From assembly GCF_004362715.1 (NCBI RefSeq), contig NZ_SNYC01000004.1, positions 930,001 through 994,000 of the forward strand: a stretch of 64,000 bases of DNA, read 5' to 3'. Source of the DNA: Pedobacter metabolipauper. GTDB lineage: Bacteria > Bacteroidota > Bacteroidia > Sphingobacteriales > Sphingobacteriaceae. Of the stretch, positions 47,202 through 56,760 are shown piece by piece (the stretch's first letter is position 1; the number at the start of each line of letters is the position of its first letter). Made by a program: the position numbers and the translations under genes. A model generated the notes under the pieces. The model ran no database searches. It was not told the origin of the DNA and was given only the letters and a program-made list of their open reading frames with translations.

Positions 47202-49178
47202 CTAGTAGGCCAATAGGCGATCAATTGTTGAAGCCAGCCTGCTTTTGGCTAAAAAGCTTTCTTCTAATGCTTTGTTCATTGGAATTGCAGTGTCGCTGCT
47301 TGCACAGCGTAATACTGGTGCATCCAGGTATTGAAAGGCATGCTCCGCAATCCATGCCGACAGTTCCGCACCAAACCCGGAGGTAAGGGTATCTTCATGC
47401 AGGATGAGTACTCTTCCTGTATCTTTCACCGCATTTAGAACAGCTGTCTTGTCCCAGGGTTGTAAACTGCACAGATCTACCAATGTAGCAGAGATCTGCG
47501 GATTTTCATTTAAGTAGGTTAAGGCCCAGTGAACGCCTACACCGTAGGTAATGATGCTTAATTGTTCACCCTTTCTTAATACATTGGCCTTTCCAATTTC
47601 GAGGGTGTAATAGCTTGCCGGTACTGGTCCGGTTAAGCTTCGGTACAGGTTTTTGTGCTCAAAGTACATGACTGGATTTGGATCATCGATGGCGGCAAGT
47701 AACAGTCCCTTTGCATCGTAAGGAAAAGCCGGGTAAACTACCTTTAATCCGGGTGTTTTTGTAAACCAGGCTTCGTTGCTTTGAGAATGAAAAGGGCCGG
47801 CCCCGCTTCCAGCACCTGTCGGCATCCGGATCACCACATCTGCTTTTTCTCCCCATCTGTAATGGGTTTTAGCAAGGTTGTTCACAATTTGGTTAAAGCC
47901 GCAGGTTACAAAGTCGGCAAACTGCATTTCTACAACTGCCTTATACCCGTTGATGGAGAGACCGAGGCCCGCCCCAACGATCGCAGATTCACAGATTGGT
48001 GTATTGCGAACCCTTTGCTTGCCAAATTCAGCAGCAAAGCCGTCTGTTATTTTAAAAGCACCACCATATTCAGCAATATCCTGACCCATTAAAACCAGGT
48101 TTTGATGTTTTCTCATGGCCATTTTAAGTCCATCCGTTATCGCATCAATATAGCGGATCTCTGTAGCCTGACCAGTTGCTTCAACAGGGTTTTCAGCATT
48201 AGGATAATACATATCCTGCAGTTCGGTATTTACATCAGCTTCGGGTTCTGCATCCATAAATGCGGCTTCGACCTCTTTTTCTATTTCATGCTTAAATTCT
48301 GATCTGATCTCCAGAAGGAGATCGTCGTTGAGTACCTGCAGTTCAAAAAGAAACTGTTCAAAATTCTTAACAGGATCTTTTTCTCCCCATGCTTCAAATA
48401 GTTCCTGCGGAACGTATTTTGTCCCTGAAGCTTCTTCATGGCCCCTCATCCGGAAGGTTAAGCATTCTACTAAAACTGGTTTGGGGTCCAGTCTCATTTT
48501 TTCTGAGATGACAGCCAGGGTATCATAAACTTCGAGGATATTGTTTCCATCGATCTGGATGCCTTCAATTCCATAACCTATGGCTTTATCTACCAGGTGT
48601 GCACATTTAAATTGCTCATTAATGGGTGTGGAGAGACCATATCCATTATTTTCTATTAAAAAGATGACGGGTAAGTTCCATACAGCAGCTACGTTTATGG
48701 CTTCATGGAAGTCGCCTTCACTGGTAGCACCCTCACCGGTAAAGACCAATGTTGCCTTTTCCCTGCCGGCAATAAGATCAGCTAGTGCAATACCATCTGC
48801 CAGAGCCATCTGCGGGCCCAGGTGAGAGATCATTCCAATGATCTTGTGTTCTTGTGTGCCAAAGTGAAAGGAGCGGTCCCTGCCCTTTGTAAAGCCGGTA
48901 GCTTTACCCTGCCACTGGGCCATCAATTTTTTTAGTGGAATGTTGCGGGTAGTAAATACACCGAGGTTCCTGTGCATTGGCAGAATGTATTCTGAACCAT
49001 TCATTGCCAGGGTACTGCCAACAGCAATGGCTTCCTGGCCAATTCCAGAGAACCACTTCCCAATTCGGCCCTGACGGAGTAAGATCAGCATCTTTTCTTC
49101 AACCATTCTTGGATAGAGCAGTTTTTTATAAAGATCAAGTAAGGTAGCGTTGCTCTTATCTTTTCTGTCGAAGACCAT
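47202..49178 (-). CDS. 2-oxoacid dehydrogenase E1, alpha and beta subunits fused
   Basis: A 658-residue thiamine-diphosphate enzyme that decarboxylates 2-oxoacids for an E2 lipoyl acceptor, most like branched-chain 2-oxoisovalerate dehydrogenase. The alpha half (about 1-320) has the ThDP motif FTGEGATSEGDFHEAINVAA...ENNGYGLS; the beta half (about 345-658) has MGQDIAEYGGAFK, CGFNQIVNNLAK and ILHEDTLTSGFGAELSAWI. E2 and E3 are not adjacent. It lies 7 bp downstream of a LutB-like gene, an unusual neighbour. Which substrate it prefers cannot be told. Confidence 0.93.
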   Translation of the reverse strand: MVFDRKDKSNATLLDLYKKLLYPRMVEEKMLILLRQGRIGKWFSGIGQEAIAVGSTLAMNGSEYILPMHRNLGVFTTRNIPLKKLMAQWQGKATGFTKGRDRSFHFGTQEHKIIGMISHLGPQMALADGIALADLIAGREKATLVFTGEGATSEGDFHEAINVAAVWNLPVIFLIENNGYGLSTPINEQFKCAHLVDKAIGYGIEGIQIDGNNILEVYDTLAVISEKMRLDPKPVLVECLTFRMRGHEEASGTKYVPQELFEAWGEKDPVKNFEQFLFELQVLNDDLLLEIRSEFKHEIEKEVEAAFMDAEPEADVNTELQDMYYPNAENPVEATGQATEIRYIDAITDGLKMAMRKHQNLVLMGQDIAEYGGAFKITDGFAAEFGKQRVRNTPICESAIVGAGLGLSINGYKAVVEMQFADFVTCGFNQIVNNLAKTHYRWGEKADVVIRMPTGAGSGAGPFHSQSNEAWFTKTPGLKVVYPAFPYDAKGLLLAAIDDPNPVMYFEHKNLYRSLTGPVPASYYTLEIGKANVLRKGEQLSIITYGVGVHWALTYLNENPQISATLVDLCSLQPWDKTAVLNAVKDTGRVLILHEDTLTSGFGAELSAWIAEHAFQYLDAPVLRCASSDTAIPMNKALEESFLAKSRLASTIDRLLAY

Positions 49179-49184
49179 TATTGT

Positions 49185-50573
49185 CTAGTTTTTAGGTTCC
49201 TTATTCCGCTCTTCGTATTGTTTGGCGAATGATTTTGGTGCAACCACAGGCATATTGCGGTACTTGCCCCACATTTTTTTAAATAATTTCTGAAGGAAGA
49301 AGTTTTTGATCTTTCCGCCAACCAGATCCATTCTTGATCTTTTCAACATTCCTGTTTTCCAGATCTTCCAGCCAATCTCTTCTGCTTTCGTATTTTCATG
49401 CTGTTCTGCAGCATCCCTTCGGTTAAGCAGCAGCATTTTATGGATATCTATTTTAACCGGGCACACTTCTGAGCATTTTCCGCATAGACTGGAGGCATAA
49501 CTCAGGTGCTTAAACTCGGCCATTCCCTTTAGATGTGGGGTAATGATTGAGCCGATTGGTCCGCTGTAGGTTGTGTTATAGGTATGGCCCCCAATATTTT
49601 TATACACGGGGCAGGCATTTAAGCATGCTCCGCAGCGGATGCAGTATAAACCCTGACGTTGTTCTTTCTGGGCCAGCAGGTTGGTTCGTCCGTTATCCAG
49701 CAGGATCACATACATTTCTTCCGGTCCATCGGTTTCTTCGCCGCGTTTGGGTCCGCTTAGTATGGTATTGTAAACGGTTAAATTCTGACCTGTACCGTGG
49801 CTGGCCAGAAGCGGCCAGAACAGGTCAAGGTCTGCCATGGAAGGAATAACCTTTTCAATGCCGACAACTGCAATATGAATTTTTGGAAAGGTGGTACATA
49901 ACCTGGCATTTCCCTCGTTTTCTGTCAGTGCGATACTTCCGGTATCTGCGATTAAAAAATTACCTCCGCTAATCCCGATATCGGCATTCAAATACTTCTC
50001 TCTTAACAGTTCTCTTGCCTTTTGCGTTAACTGCTGGGGCGTATAGTCCAGCGGTGTACCAAACTTCTCATTAAATAGTTTAGCAATTTCCTCTTTGCTG
50101 AGGTGCATGGCCGGGGTTACAATATGATATGGAGGCTGGTCCAGTAGCTGAACGATAAATTCACCAAGGTCGCTTTCTAAAGATTCAATCTCATTTTTCT
50201 TAAGAAAATCATTTAAATGAATCTCTTCAGTGGTCATGGATTTAGATTTGATCACGGTCTTGCCGCCATTTTTACGGATGATGTTCAGGATTTCCCTTTG
50301 AGCTTCTTCTGCATCATTTGCCCAGATCACCTTACCACCTCTTTTCTGGAAATTGGATTCAAATTCAGGAAGGAATTTGTCCAGATTTTCCATCACACGC
50401 CATTTGATCACGTGTGCTTTCTTTTTCGAATTCTCTAAATTCTCAAACTTAGACAATCCCCTTTCTACTGCATAATTATACTTTCCGATGTTATGGTTTA
50501 TCGTTTTGCGATGTCCTAAATCGAAAGCCTTCTCATCTGCCTTTACTAAAAAATCTTCAGCAATCTTCATCAT
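49185..50573 (-). CDS. lutB: LutB/LldF-like iron-sulfur protein of lactate oxidation
   Basis: A 462-residue LUD-domain iron-sulfur protein that, with LutA and LutC, oxidises L-lactate to pyruvate. The N-terminal LUD domain (about 60-290) is followed by two ferredoxin clusters: C311-C314-C317-C321 (CIRCGACLNACPVYK) and C364-C367-C371 (CGKCSEVCP). LutA and LutC are not near. The next gene is a 2-oxoacid dehydrogenase E1, which consumes 2-oxoacids. The start is ATG 50573; an upstream TTG is less likely. Confidence 0.85.
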   Translation of the reverse strand: MMKIAEDFLVKADEKAFDLGHRKTINHNIGKYNYAVERGLSKFENLENSKKKAHVIKWRVMENLDKFLPEFESNFQKRGGKVIWANDAEEAQREILNIIRKNGGKTVIKSKSMTTEEIHLNDFLKKNEIESLESDLGEFIVQLLDQPPYHIVTPAMHLSKEEIAKLFNEKFGTPLDYTPQQLTQKARELLREKYLNADIGISGGNFLIADTGSIALTENEGNARLCTTFPKIHIAVVGIEKVIPSMADLDLFWPLLASHGTGQNLTVYNTILSGPKRGEETDGPEEMYVILLDNGRTNLLAQKEQRQGLYCIRCGACLNACPVYKNIGGHTYNTTYSGPIGSIITPHLKGMAEFKHLSYASSLCGKCSEVCPVKIDIHKMLLLNRRDAAEQHENTKAEEIGWKIWKTGMLKRSRMDLVGGKIKNFFLQKLFKKMWGKYRNMPVVAPKSFAKQYEERNKEPKN

Positions 50574-50630
50574 CTTCAAACTTAGATAAATTTGTGGTTA
50601 TATTCAATACAACATGAACGGTTATAAAAC

Positions 50631-50661
50631 AAAAAACCTGCCTTAAGAGGCAGGTTTTTTT
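50631..50661 (-). terminator. Rho-independent terminator after the M28 peptidase gene
   Basis: A 12-bp stem AAAAAACCTGCC/GGCAGGTTTTTT with a 6-nt loop (50643-50648). On the minus strand it follows the M28 peptidase stop (50701) and ends in TTTTTTG, separating it from the LutB-E1 unit. Confidence 0.8.
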
Positions 50662-50700
50662 CACTTATTTATTTAACGGTTATTTCTTATTTTTTTTCAC

Positions 50701-52296
50701 TTATTTCTTTGGGGTACCGTCTTCATTTTTATCTACAGCCGGACGTTTAAGGCCATTTGCCAATTCCCATGCTGTAAAATAAACAAGTTGTGCTCTTTTG
50801 GCGAGCATAGGGAAGTCAATTTTGCTGATCTCATCGCCAGGCATATGGTATTCAGGGTGTACACCGTTAAAATAGAATATAACAGGGATACCATGTTTAG
50901 CGAAGTTGTAGTGGTCAGAACGGTAGTAGAAACGGTTAGGGTCTGTTCTGTTATTGTACCGCTCATCAAGGTTGATGTTTACATAATCTTTATTGGCTTT
51001 TTTACCGATCTTATCCAGATCAGAGCTAAGCATATCAGAACCAATAATGTAAACGAAGTTATTATCAGTGGCGTGATCTTTATCTCCACGGCCGATCATG
51101 TCAATATTTAAGTCTGCAATGGTGTTTTCTAATGGAAATACCGGGTTTTCTGAATACCATTCAGAGCCCCAAAGGCCTTTTTCTTCACCAACTACAGTCA
51201 TGAACAGGATGCTTCTTTTCGGGCCTTTGCCTGCTTTTTTTGCTTTAGCAAAAGCTTCAGCAACCATTAATACACCGGTAGTGCCAGAACCGTCGTCATC
51301 TGCGCCGTTATTTACTTTATCATCGCCGCTGGTCGTTAAACCAATGTGGTCATAGTGACCGGTTACCACCAATACTTCTTTTTTCAGTTTCGGATCAGAA
51401 CCTTCCAGGAAGCCTAGAACATTTTCTCCGCGTACTTTTTTCTCCACTTTGGTTCCGCTCGCAGAAATCATTACTTTCAGTTCTTTGGTAGCAGGTTTGC
51501 CGCTATCTGCAATTTGTTTTTTTAACGCATCGATACTTGTTCCGGCAACCGCTAATATTTTATTGGCGGTAGCAGAACTGATGTTGATGGTAACCATGCC
51601 CTGAGGTGCATTCATCTTTTCAATAGATTCTTTGCTTTTCATGGTCAGTGACTCAGATGTCAGGTAGCTTTTCAGATTTGCAGTCATATTATCAACACCT
51701 GGATCAACAACAAGAACAGCTAAGGCTTTACTTTCTGAAAGAAATTTGATCTTCGCATTTAAAGCGATGGTCTCTGCTCTTGGATTGGCAGCAGCAGGAG
51801 CTTCTCCAGGTTGTCCTGATTTTAAGATCAGCACGACTTTGCCCGCCACATTTTGTCCGGCAAAATCATTGTATCCTTCTTTATTTAGGCCGTAACCTGC
51901 AAAAAGAATGGTGCTGGTATTGAAAGTGAATCCTTTTGAGGATACCGTCTGTGCTGGAATATAGAAATCTTTAATCGCTTCAGCAGGCTGTCCATCAATG
52001 GTCAAGATCTGGGTCAGGCTATTGGTAACGAGATCAACAGGCTGAAAGTAATCGCCATTGACAGGTCCTTTTAAGCCCAGGCTCTTAAAAAAGGTCTTGA
52101 TGTAATCAGCAGCCATCCATGCACCTTTTTTACCAGTTTCGCGACCTTCATATTCATCAGATGCAAGTACCGATAAATGCTTGTAGGCATTGTCTTTTGT
52201 TATGGTTTTGCTGAATTTTATGGCGTTTTGGTTTTGGGCAAAGGCGCCAAACCCCATAAATAACACAAAACCTGTGTATAGAAAGTGTCTTTTCAT
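50701..52296 (-). CDS. Secreted M28-family zinc aminopeptidase with PA domain
   Basis: A 531-residue M28 peptidase with a signal peptide (about 1-20, ending GAFAQ). Order: N-terminal part, PA (protease-associated) domain (about 110-290), and M28 catalytic domain with VTGHYDHIG, NNGADDDGSGTTG, VVGEEKGLWGS and NIDMIGRGD, matching co-catalytic dinuclear zinc ligands, then YRSDHYNFAKHGIPVIFYFNG. It should cleave N-terminal residues from peptides outside the cytosol. A terminator follows its stop; rpiB lies just upstream. Confidence 0.94.
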   Translation of the reverse strand: MKRHFLYTGFVLFMGFGAFAQNQNAIKFSKTITKDNAYKHLSVLASDEYEGRETGKKGAWMAADYIKTFFKSLGLKGPVNGDYFQPVDLVTNSLTQILTIDGQPAEAIKDFYIPAQTVSSKGFTFNTSTILFAGYGLNKEGYNDFAGQNVAGKVVLILKSGQPGEAPAAANPRAETIALNAKIKFLSESKALAVLVVDPGVDNMTANLKSYLTSESLTMKSKESIEKMNAPQGMVTINISSATANKILAVAGTSIDALKKQIADSGKPATKELKVMISASGTKVEKKVRGENVLGFLEGSDPKLKKEVLVVTGHYDHIGLTTSGDDKVNNGADDDGSGTTGVLMVAEAFAKAKKAGKGPKRSILFMTVVGEEKGLWGSEWYSENPVFPLENTIADLNIDMIGRGDKDHATDNNFVYIIGSDMLSSDLDKIGKKANKDYVNINLDERYNNRTDPNRFYYRSDHYNFAKHGIPVIFYFNGVHPEYHMPGDEISKIDFPMLAKRAQLVYFTAWELANGLKRPAVDKNEDGTPKK

Positions 52297-52333
52297 TATT
52301 TAGTTAATTATATTATTTTGTTTAGTTTATTGT

Positions 52334-52774
52334 TTAGCAGGATATCTTATTCACCCTTCCGGCATGCCTTCCACCTTCAAATGGAGTATTCAGGAAGGTA
52401 GCAGCCATTTCCTGGGCCAGTTCTACAGAAACAAAGCGGGCAGGAATGCATAAAATATTTGCGTTGTTATGCTGTCTTGCCAAAGCTGCCAGTTCATTAA
52501 GCCAGCAGATCGATGCCCGGATATCCTGATGTTTATTTGCCGTGATTGCAACACCATTTGCACTTCCGCAAACCAGGATCCCGAATGTATATTCCTTACT
52601 TTCAACGGCCGAAGCTACCGGGTGTGCAAAGTCAGGGTAATCAACTGATGCGGTTGAATAAGTGCCGAAATCTTTAACCTCGTAGTTTGTTAGATAATGC
52701 TTTAGCATCTCCTTGTAATCGAAACCTGCATGATCTGCGCCAATTGCAATTTTAATTTTAGTAGCTGTAGACAT
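52334..52774 (-). CDS. rpiB: Ribose-5-phosphate isomerase B
   Basis: Interconverts ribose 5-phosphate and ribulose 5-phosphate in the pentose-phosphate pathway. The 146 residues have GADHAGFDYKEMLKHYL and the active Cys in GILVCGSANGVAITANKH. The last part VNKISC is short but normal. It lies between tatC and the M28 gene on the same strand. Confidence 0.95.
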   Translation of the reverse strand: MSTATKIKIAIGADHAGFDYKEMLKHYLTNYEVKDFGTYSTASVDYPDFAHPVASAVESKEYTFGILVCGSANGVAITANKHQDIRASICWLNELAALARQHNNANILCIPARFVSVELAQEMAATFLNTPFEGGRHAGRVNKISC

Positions 52775-52824
52775 TGTTTATCAAAAGTATATAGAATAAT
52801 AAAAAGATGCGCGTAAAGTTTTTG

Positions 52825-53715
52825 TTAGGTATTTACGATGGAAGTAGCGTTTAACTCCTTATTCCGTTTGCGTTCAATATTTGCAGAAATAAAAATACTT
52901 AGCTCATATAAGATCACCAGTGGGAATGCAACCACAAGCATGGTAATGATATCTGGTGTAGGGGTTACAATAGCTGCAATAACCAGGATAATTACAAAGG
53001 CGTATCTTCTGCTTGACCGCATAAATGCAGGTGTCATGATCCCGAATTTTGACAAGATGTAGATCACTACCGGTAACTGAAATATAATACCAGAACCAAT
53101 GGTTAGCGTGGCAACAGAAGAAAGATAAGACGATATGGTAAAGGTGTTTTCTATTTCAGGGCTTACCGTAAAGTTGGTCAGAAAGTTTACCGATAATGGG
53201 CAAACCAGGTAATATCCAAACAAGATACCCACAAAAAACAGGGAAGAAGCAAATAGAACAAAGCTGCTGGCAGACTTCCGTTCTTTCTCATGCAATGCAG
53301 GTTTAACAAATAGCCAGAGTTCAAAAAGAAGGTAAGGAATTCCAAGGATGATGCCGACCATCACACAAGAGTTAATTTGCAGGGTAAACTGTCCGGCCAT
53401 TTCTGTATTGATGATCTTTGCATCGATGTGTGTAATGCAGAAATCCGAACCTATGAGGGTTGGAAATTCAGCGGCCATTTTACACATCATTCTATACGTC
53501 CAGAAGTTTGGATTTTTAGGCCCCATAATGAGTTCATTAAAAATGAAATCAGAGAACCAGAATGCACCGGCTGTAAAGATTACAATAACTAATAACGCAC
53601 GTAACAAATGTTTTCTCAGCACATCTATGTGGTCAAAGAAAGACATCTCAGCTTCTAATGTTTTACCCTTTTCTTTAATCGCGCCAATCAGGTCACGCTT
53701 TTTAGTATCACTCAT
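52825..53715 (-). CDS. tatC: Twin-arginine translocase subunit TatC
   Basis: A 296-residue inner-membrane protein with six helices, the receptor for twin-arginine signal peptides. The N-terminal FFDHIDVLRKHLLRALLVI and the C-terminal IITMLVVAFPLVILYELSIFI are typical. Sequence between helices 1 and 2 is expanded (about 50-115) as in Bacteroidota. The TatA pair is at 28777-29383. It lies behind the accBC operon terminator. Confidence 0.96.
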   Translation of the reverse strand: MSDTKKRDLIGAIKEKGKTLEAEMSFFDHIDVLRKHLLRALLVIVIFTAGAFWFSDFIFNELIMGPKNPNFWTYRMMCKMAAEFPTLIGSDFCITHIDAKIINTEMAGQFTLQINSCVMVGIILGIPYLLFELWLFVKPALHEKERKSASSFVLFASSLFFVGILFGYYLVCPLSVNFLTNFTVSPEIENTFTISSYLSSVATLTIGSGIIFQLPVVIYILSKFGIMTPAFMRSSRRYAFVIILVIAAIVTPTPDIITMLVVAFPLVILYELSIFISANIERKRNKELNATSIVNT

Positions 53716-53732
53716 GTAAGTTATTTGTAAAA

Positions 53733-53764
53733 CAAAAATACCATTCTATTTATTGAGAATGGTA
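53733..53764 (-). terminator. Terminator after accC
   Basis: On the minus strand a perfect 9-bp stem TACCATTCT/AGAATGGTA with 8-nt loop is followed by TTTTTG and TTTT, between the accC stop (53797) and the tatC start (53715). It probably ends the fatty-acid operon. Confidence 0.7.
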
Positions 53765-53796
53765 CTTACGTTTTAAATTATAAATAGTTTTTTAGG

Positions 53797-55137
53797 CTAT
53801 TCTGAAAATTCGAAAGTTTCCATAAACTTGGTAGTAAAATTACCAGCTCTAAAGTTAGGATCTTTCATCAATTTTAAATGGAAAGGTATCGTAGTTTTTA
53901 CACCTTCAATAACAAATTCGCTCAATGCACGTTCCATGGTACTGATGGCTTCTTCACGCGTTTGTGCAACACAGATCAGTTTGGCAATCATTGAATCGTA
54001 ATTGGAAGGGATCTGGTAACCCGCATATACGTGAGTATCTACGCGTACACCGTGACCACCCGGAGAGTGGAAGTTTGTTATTTTTCCAGGGCAGGGCCTG
54101 AAGTTATTGAAGGGGTCTTCCGCATTGATGCGGCATTCAATGGCATGCATATCCGGTAAATAGTTTTTACCCGAGATCGGAACACCGGAAGCTACCTTAA
54201 TTTGTTCCTTAATTAAATCGTAGTTGATCACTTCTTCGGTAACCGGGTGTTCAACCTGGATCCGTGTGTTCATTTCCATGAAATAGAAGTTGCGGTGTTT
54301 ATCTACCAGAAATTCTATGGTACCTGCACCTTCATATTGTACGGCGATGGCACCTTTGATGGCTGCTTCACCCATTTTCTCTCTCAGTTCCGGAGTCATG
54401 AAAGGAGATGGTGCTTCTTCAACCAGTTTTTGGTGACGGCGCTGAATAGAGCAGTCGCGTTCAGATAAGTGGCAGGCCTTACCATATTGATCACCAATGA
54501 TCTGGATTTCAATGTGGCGTGGATCTTCTATATATTTTTCCAGGTACAAGCCGTCGTTACCAAATGCAGCACCTGATTCTTGTCTGGCACTGTCCCATGC
54601 GTTTTCAAAATCTTCATCTTTCCAAACTACGCGCATTCCGCGGCCGCCACCACCGGCAGTTGCTTTTAGAATAACGGGGTAGCCCATATCGTTGGCTATT
54701 TTTATACCTTCTTTAACGCTTTCCAGTAGTCCTTCAGAACCGGGAATGGTTGGTACACCAGCCAGTTTCATGGTTTCTTTAGCAGAAGCTTTATCGCCCA
54801 TTGAATTGATCTGTTCAGGCGTTGCACCGATGAACTTAATTCCATAGTCGCGGCAAACAGAAGAGAACTTTGCATTTTCAGATAAGAACCCGTAGCCTGG
54901 GTGTATCGCATCGGCATTGGTCAGCTCAGCAGCAGAAATAATATTTGGGATGCTTAGGTAAGAATCTTTACTAGGCGGCGGACCAATACAAACAGCTTCA
55001 TCTGCAAAGCGAACATGCAGGCTTTCCCTGTCGGCAGTAGAATATACGGCTACCGTTTTAATGCCCATCTCTTTACAGGTACGTATAATACGCAAGGCGA
55101 TCTCGCCCCTGTTGGCAATTAATATTTTCTTAAACAT
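53797..55137 (-). CDS. accC: Acetyl-CoA carboxylase, biotin carboxylase subunit
   Basis: Carboxylates biotin on AccB with ATP and bicarbonate, the first step of fatty-acid synthesis. The 446 residues carry [10 protein letters not shown] (ATP-grasp Gly loop), [17 protein letters not shown] and [14 protein letters not shown] with catalytic Glu and Arg. The start is ATG 55137. A structured repeat-like spacer separates it from accB. Confidence 0.98.
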   Translation of the reverse strand: MFKKILIANRGEIALRIIRTCKEMGIKTVAVYSTADRESLHVRFADEAVCIGPPPSKDSYLSIPNIISAAELTNADAIHPGYGFLSENAKFSSVCRDYGIKFIGATPEQINSMGDKASAKETMKLAGVPTIPGSEGLLESVKEGIKIANDMGYPVILKATAGGGGRGMRVVWKDEDFENAWDSARQESGAAFGNDGLYLEKYIEDPRHIEIQIIGDQYGKACHLSERDCSIQRRHQKLVEEAPSPFMTPELREKMGEAAIKGAIAVQYEGAGTIEFLVDKHRNFYFMEMNTRIQVEHPVTEEVINYDLIKEQIKVASGVPISGKNYLPDMHAIECRINAEDPFNNFRPCPGKITNFHSPGGHGVRVDTHVYAGYQIPSNYDSMIAKLICVAQTREEAISTMERALSEFVIEGVKTTIPFHLKLMKDPNFRAGNFTTKFMETFEFSE

Positions 55138-55151
55138 ATAATTTTTTCTAT

Positions 55152-55217
55152 CGTCATCCTGAAATCAGTTCAGGATCTGTTAAAGTATTGGAGATGCCGG
55201 ACAAACCTGGCATGACG
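55152..55217. repeat. REP/MITE-like two-hairpin element between accB and accC
   Basis: The outer ends CGTCAT (55152-55157) and ATGACG (55212-55217) are inverted repeats. Inside lie two hairpins: CCTGAA/TTCAGG (55158-55163 with 55169-55174) and ATGCC/GGCAT with an extra GG/CC (about 55194-55213). The architecture and the CGTCATCCTGAA end are those of small palindromic intergenic repeats that are scattered in many Bacteroidota genomes. Only this copy is in the window. Confidence 0.6.
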
Positions 55218-55219
55218 GA

Positions 55220-55690
55220 TTAAATTGGTTCTACTAAAAATAAAGGTTGATCGTATTCTACCGGTGATGCATTGTCAACCAGCACTTTTACGATTCTGCC
55301 AGAAACTTCACTTTCTATCTCATTAAATAATTTCATGGCTTCAATGATACAAACCACTTTACCCGTTGAAACTTCGTCGCCCACATTTACAAATGAAGGT
55401 TTATCCGGAGTAGAAGAACGATAGAACGTTCCGATCATTGGAGATTTTATAGTGATGTATTTAGAAGTATCATCTGCTGCCGGAACCTGGGTTTCTGTAG
55501 GTGAAACTGGTTGAGGTGCTGCTGCTGCTGGTATTGCTGTTGCAACCGGAGCTGGAACAGTAGCATGAACAACGGTAGGGGTCTGGTTAGTTTTAATAGT
55601 TATCTTGAAGTCTTTTTGCTCAATAGCGACTTCATTTACGCCCGAACGAGAAACAAATTTAATAAGTTCCTGAATTTGTTTGATATCCAT
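55220..55690 (-). CDS. accB: Acetyl-CoA carboxylase, biotin carboxyl carrier protein
   Basis: Biotinylated carrier for acetyl-CoA carboxylase. The 156 residues have a helical N-terminus (MDIKQIQELIKFVSRSGV), an Ala/Pro-rich linker (about 40-75) and the C-terminal biotinyl domain with K120 in CIIEAMKLFNEIE. An REP-like element separates it from accC but both are on one strand. Confidence 0.97.
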   Translation of the reverse strand: MDIKQIQELIKFVSRSGVNEVAIEQKDFKITIKTNQTPTVVHATVPAPVATAIPAAAAPQPVSPTETQVPAADDTSKYITIKSPMIGTFYRSSTPDKPSFVNVGDEVSTGKVVCIIEAMKLFNEIESEVSGRIVKVLVDNASPVEYDQPLFLVEPI

Positions 55691-55762
55691 TTTTTGGTGT
55701 TATTTTAAGAAAACAATGTTGTTTTAAGAATCGACTAAGTTATGATTTTTTATTATAAAAGA

Positions 55763-56752
55763 TTAATACGCCCATTTTAAGTAAACAGAACCCCATGTAA
55801 AACCACCACCAAAAGCGGCAAGTATAATGTTGTCACCTTTTTTTAACTGGCTTTCCCATTCCCATAAGCATAACGGAATGGTGCCGTTGGTTGTATTGCC
55901 GTAGCGCTGTATGTTGATCATTACCTTCTCAGAGCCAATTCCCATTCTTGAAGCCGTAGCATCAATAATGCGTTTATTTGCCTGGTGAGGTACCAGCCAG
56001 GTTACATCTTCAGAAGTCAGGTTGTTGCGTTCCATAATTTCAGCAGCAACATCTGCCATATTGGTTACCGCAAATTTAAATACGGCTTGTCCTTCCTGGT
56101 ATACGACGTGTTCGTTATTATCAATGGTTTCATGTGTAGCAGGTCTTGCAGAGCCGCCGGCTTTTTGATGAAGAAACTGACGGCCCGAACCGTCGCTTCT
56201 CAATACCGAATCTATTACACCTAAACCTTCTTCATTTGGTTCCAGAAGAACAGCACCACAGCCATCACCAAAAATGATGCAGGTAGTACGGTCCTGGTAA
56301 TTGATGATCGATGACATTTTATCACCGCCAACAACCAAAACCTTTTTATGTTTTCCAGATTCAATAAATTGAGATGCAGTAGAGATTCCATATATAAAAC
56401 CGGAGCATGCTGCCTGAAGGTCATAGCCCCATGCATTTTTTGCGCCGATCTTATCCGCAAGTATATTTGCTGATGCAGGAAAAGGAAGGTCTGGTGTGGT
56501 TGTGCAAAAGATAATCAGTTCGATATCCAGGGCACTGATGCCACGTTTTTCCAATAATCCGTTTACGGCATGAACAGCCATATCAGATGTGCCAAGGCCT
56601 TCGCCTTTTAGTATTCTTCGCTCTTTTATACCTGTTCTGGACGTGATCCATTCGTCAGTCGTGTCTACAATAGATTCTAGTTCTTTATTTGTAAGCACGT
56701 AGTCTGGAACGTAGCCGTTAACAGCAGTAATTGCAGCGTGAATTTTACTCAT
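55763..56752 (-). CDS. fabH: Beta-ketoacyl-ACP synthase III
   Basis: Condenses acetyl-CoA (or branched starters) with malonyl-ACP to begin fatty acids. The triad C116-H256-N286 is intact ([28 protein letters not shown]), and 329 residues are normal. In place of the common GNTSAAS the loop reads GNTTNGT, typical of Bacteroidota. It starts 8 bp after plsX and is in one operon with plsX and rpmF. Confidence 0.97.
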   Translation of the reverse strand: MSKIHAAITAVNGYVPDYVLTNKELESIVDTTDEWITSRTGIKERRILKGEGLGTSDMAVHAVNGLLEKRGISALDIELIIFCTTTPDLPFPASANILADKIGAKNAWGYDLQAACSGFIYGISTASQFIESGKHKKVLVVGGDKMSSIINYQDRTTCIIFGDGCGAVLLEPNEEGLGVIDSVLRSDGSGRQFLHQKAGGSARPATHETIDNNEHVVYQEGQAVFKFAVTNMADVAAEIMERNNLTSEDVTWLVPHQANKRIIDATASRMGIGSEKVMINIQRYGNTTNGTIPLCLWEWESQLKKGDNIILAAFGGGFTWGSVYLKWAY

Positions 56753-56760
56753 TTTATATT

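Noticed and set aside
47156..47224. N-terminal extension of the lipoprotein gene by 23 residues
   Set aside because: A clean lipoprotein signal begins at 47155, and the longer form would bury it and overlap the E1 gene.
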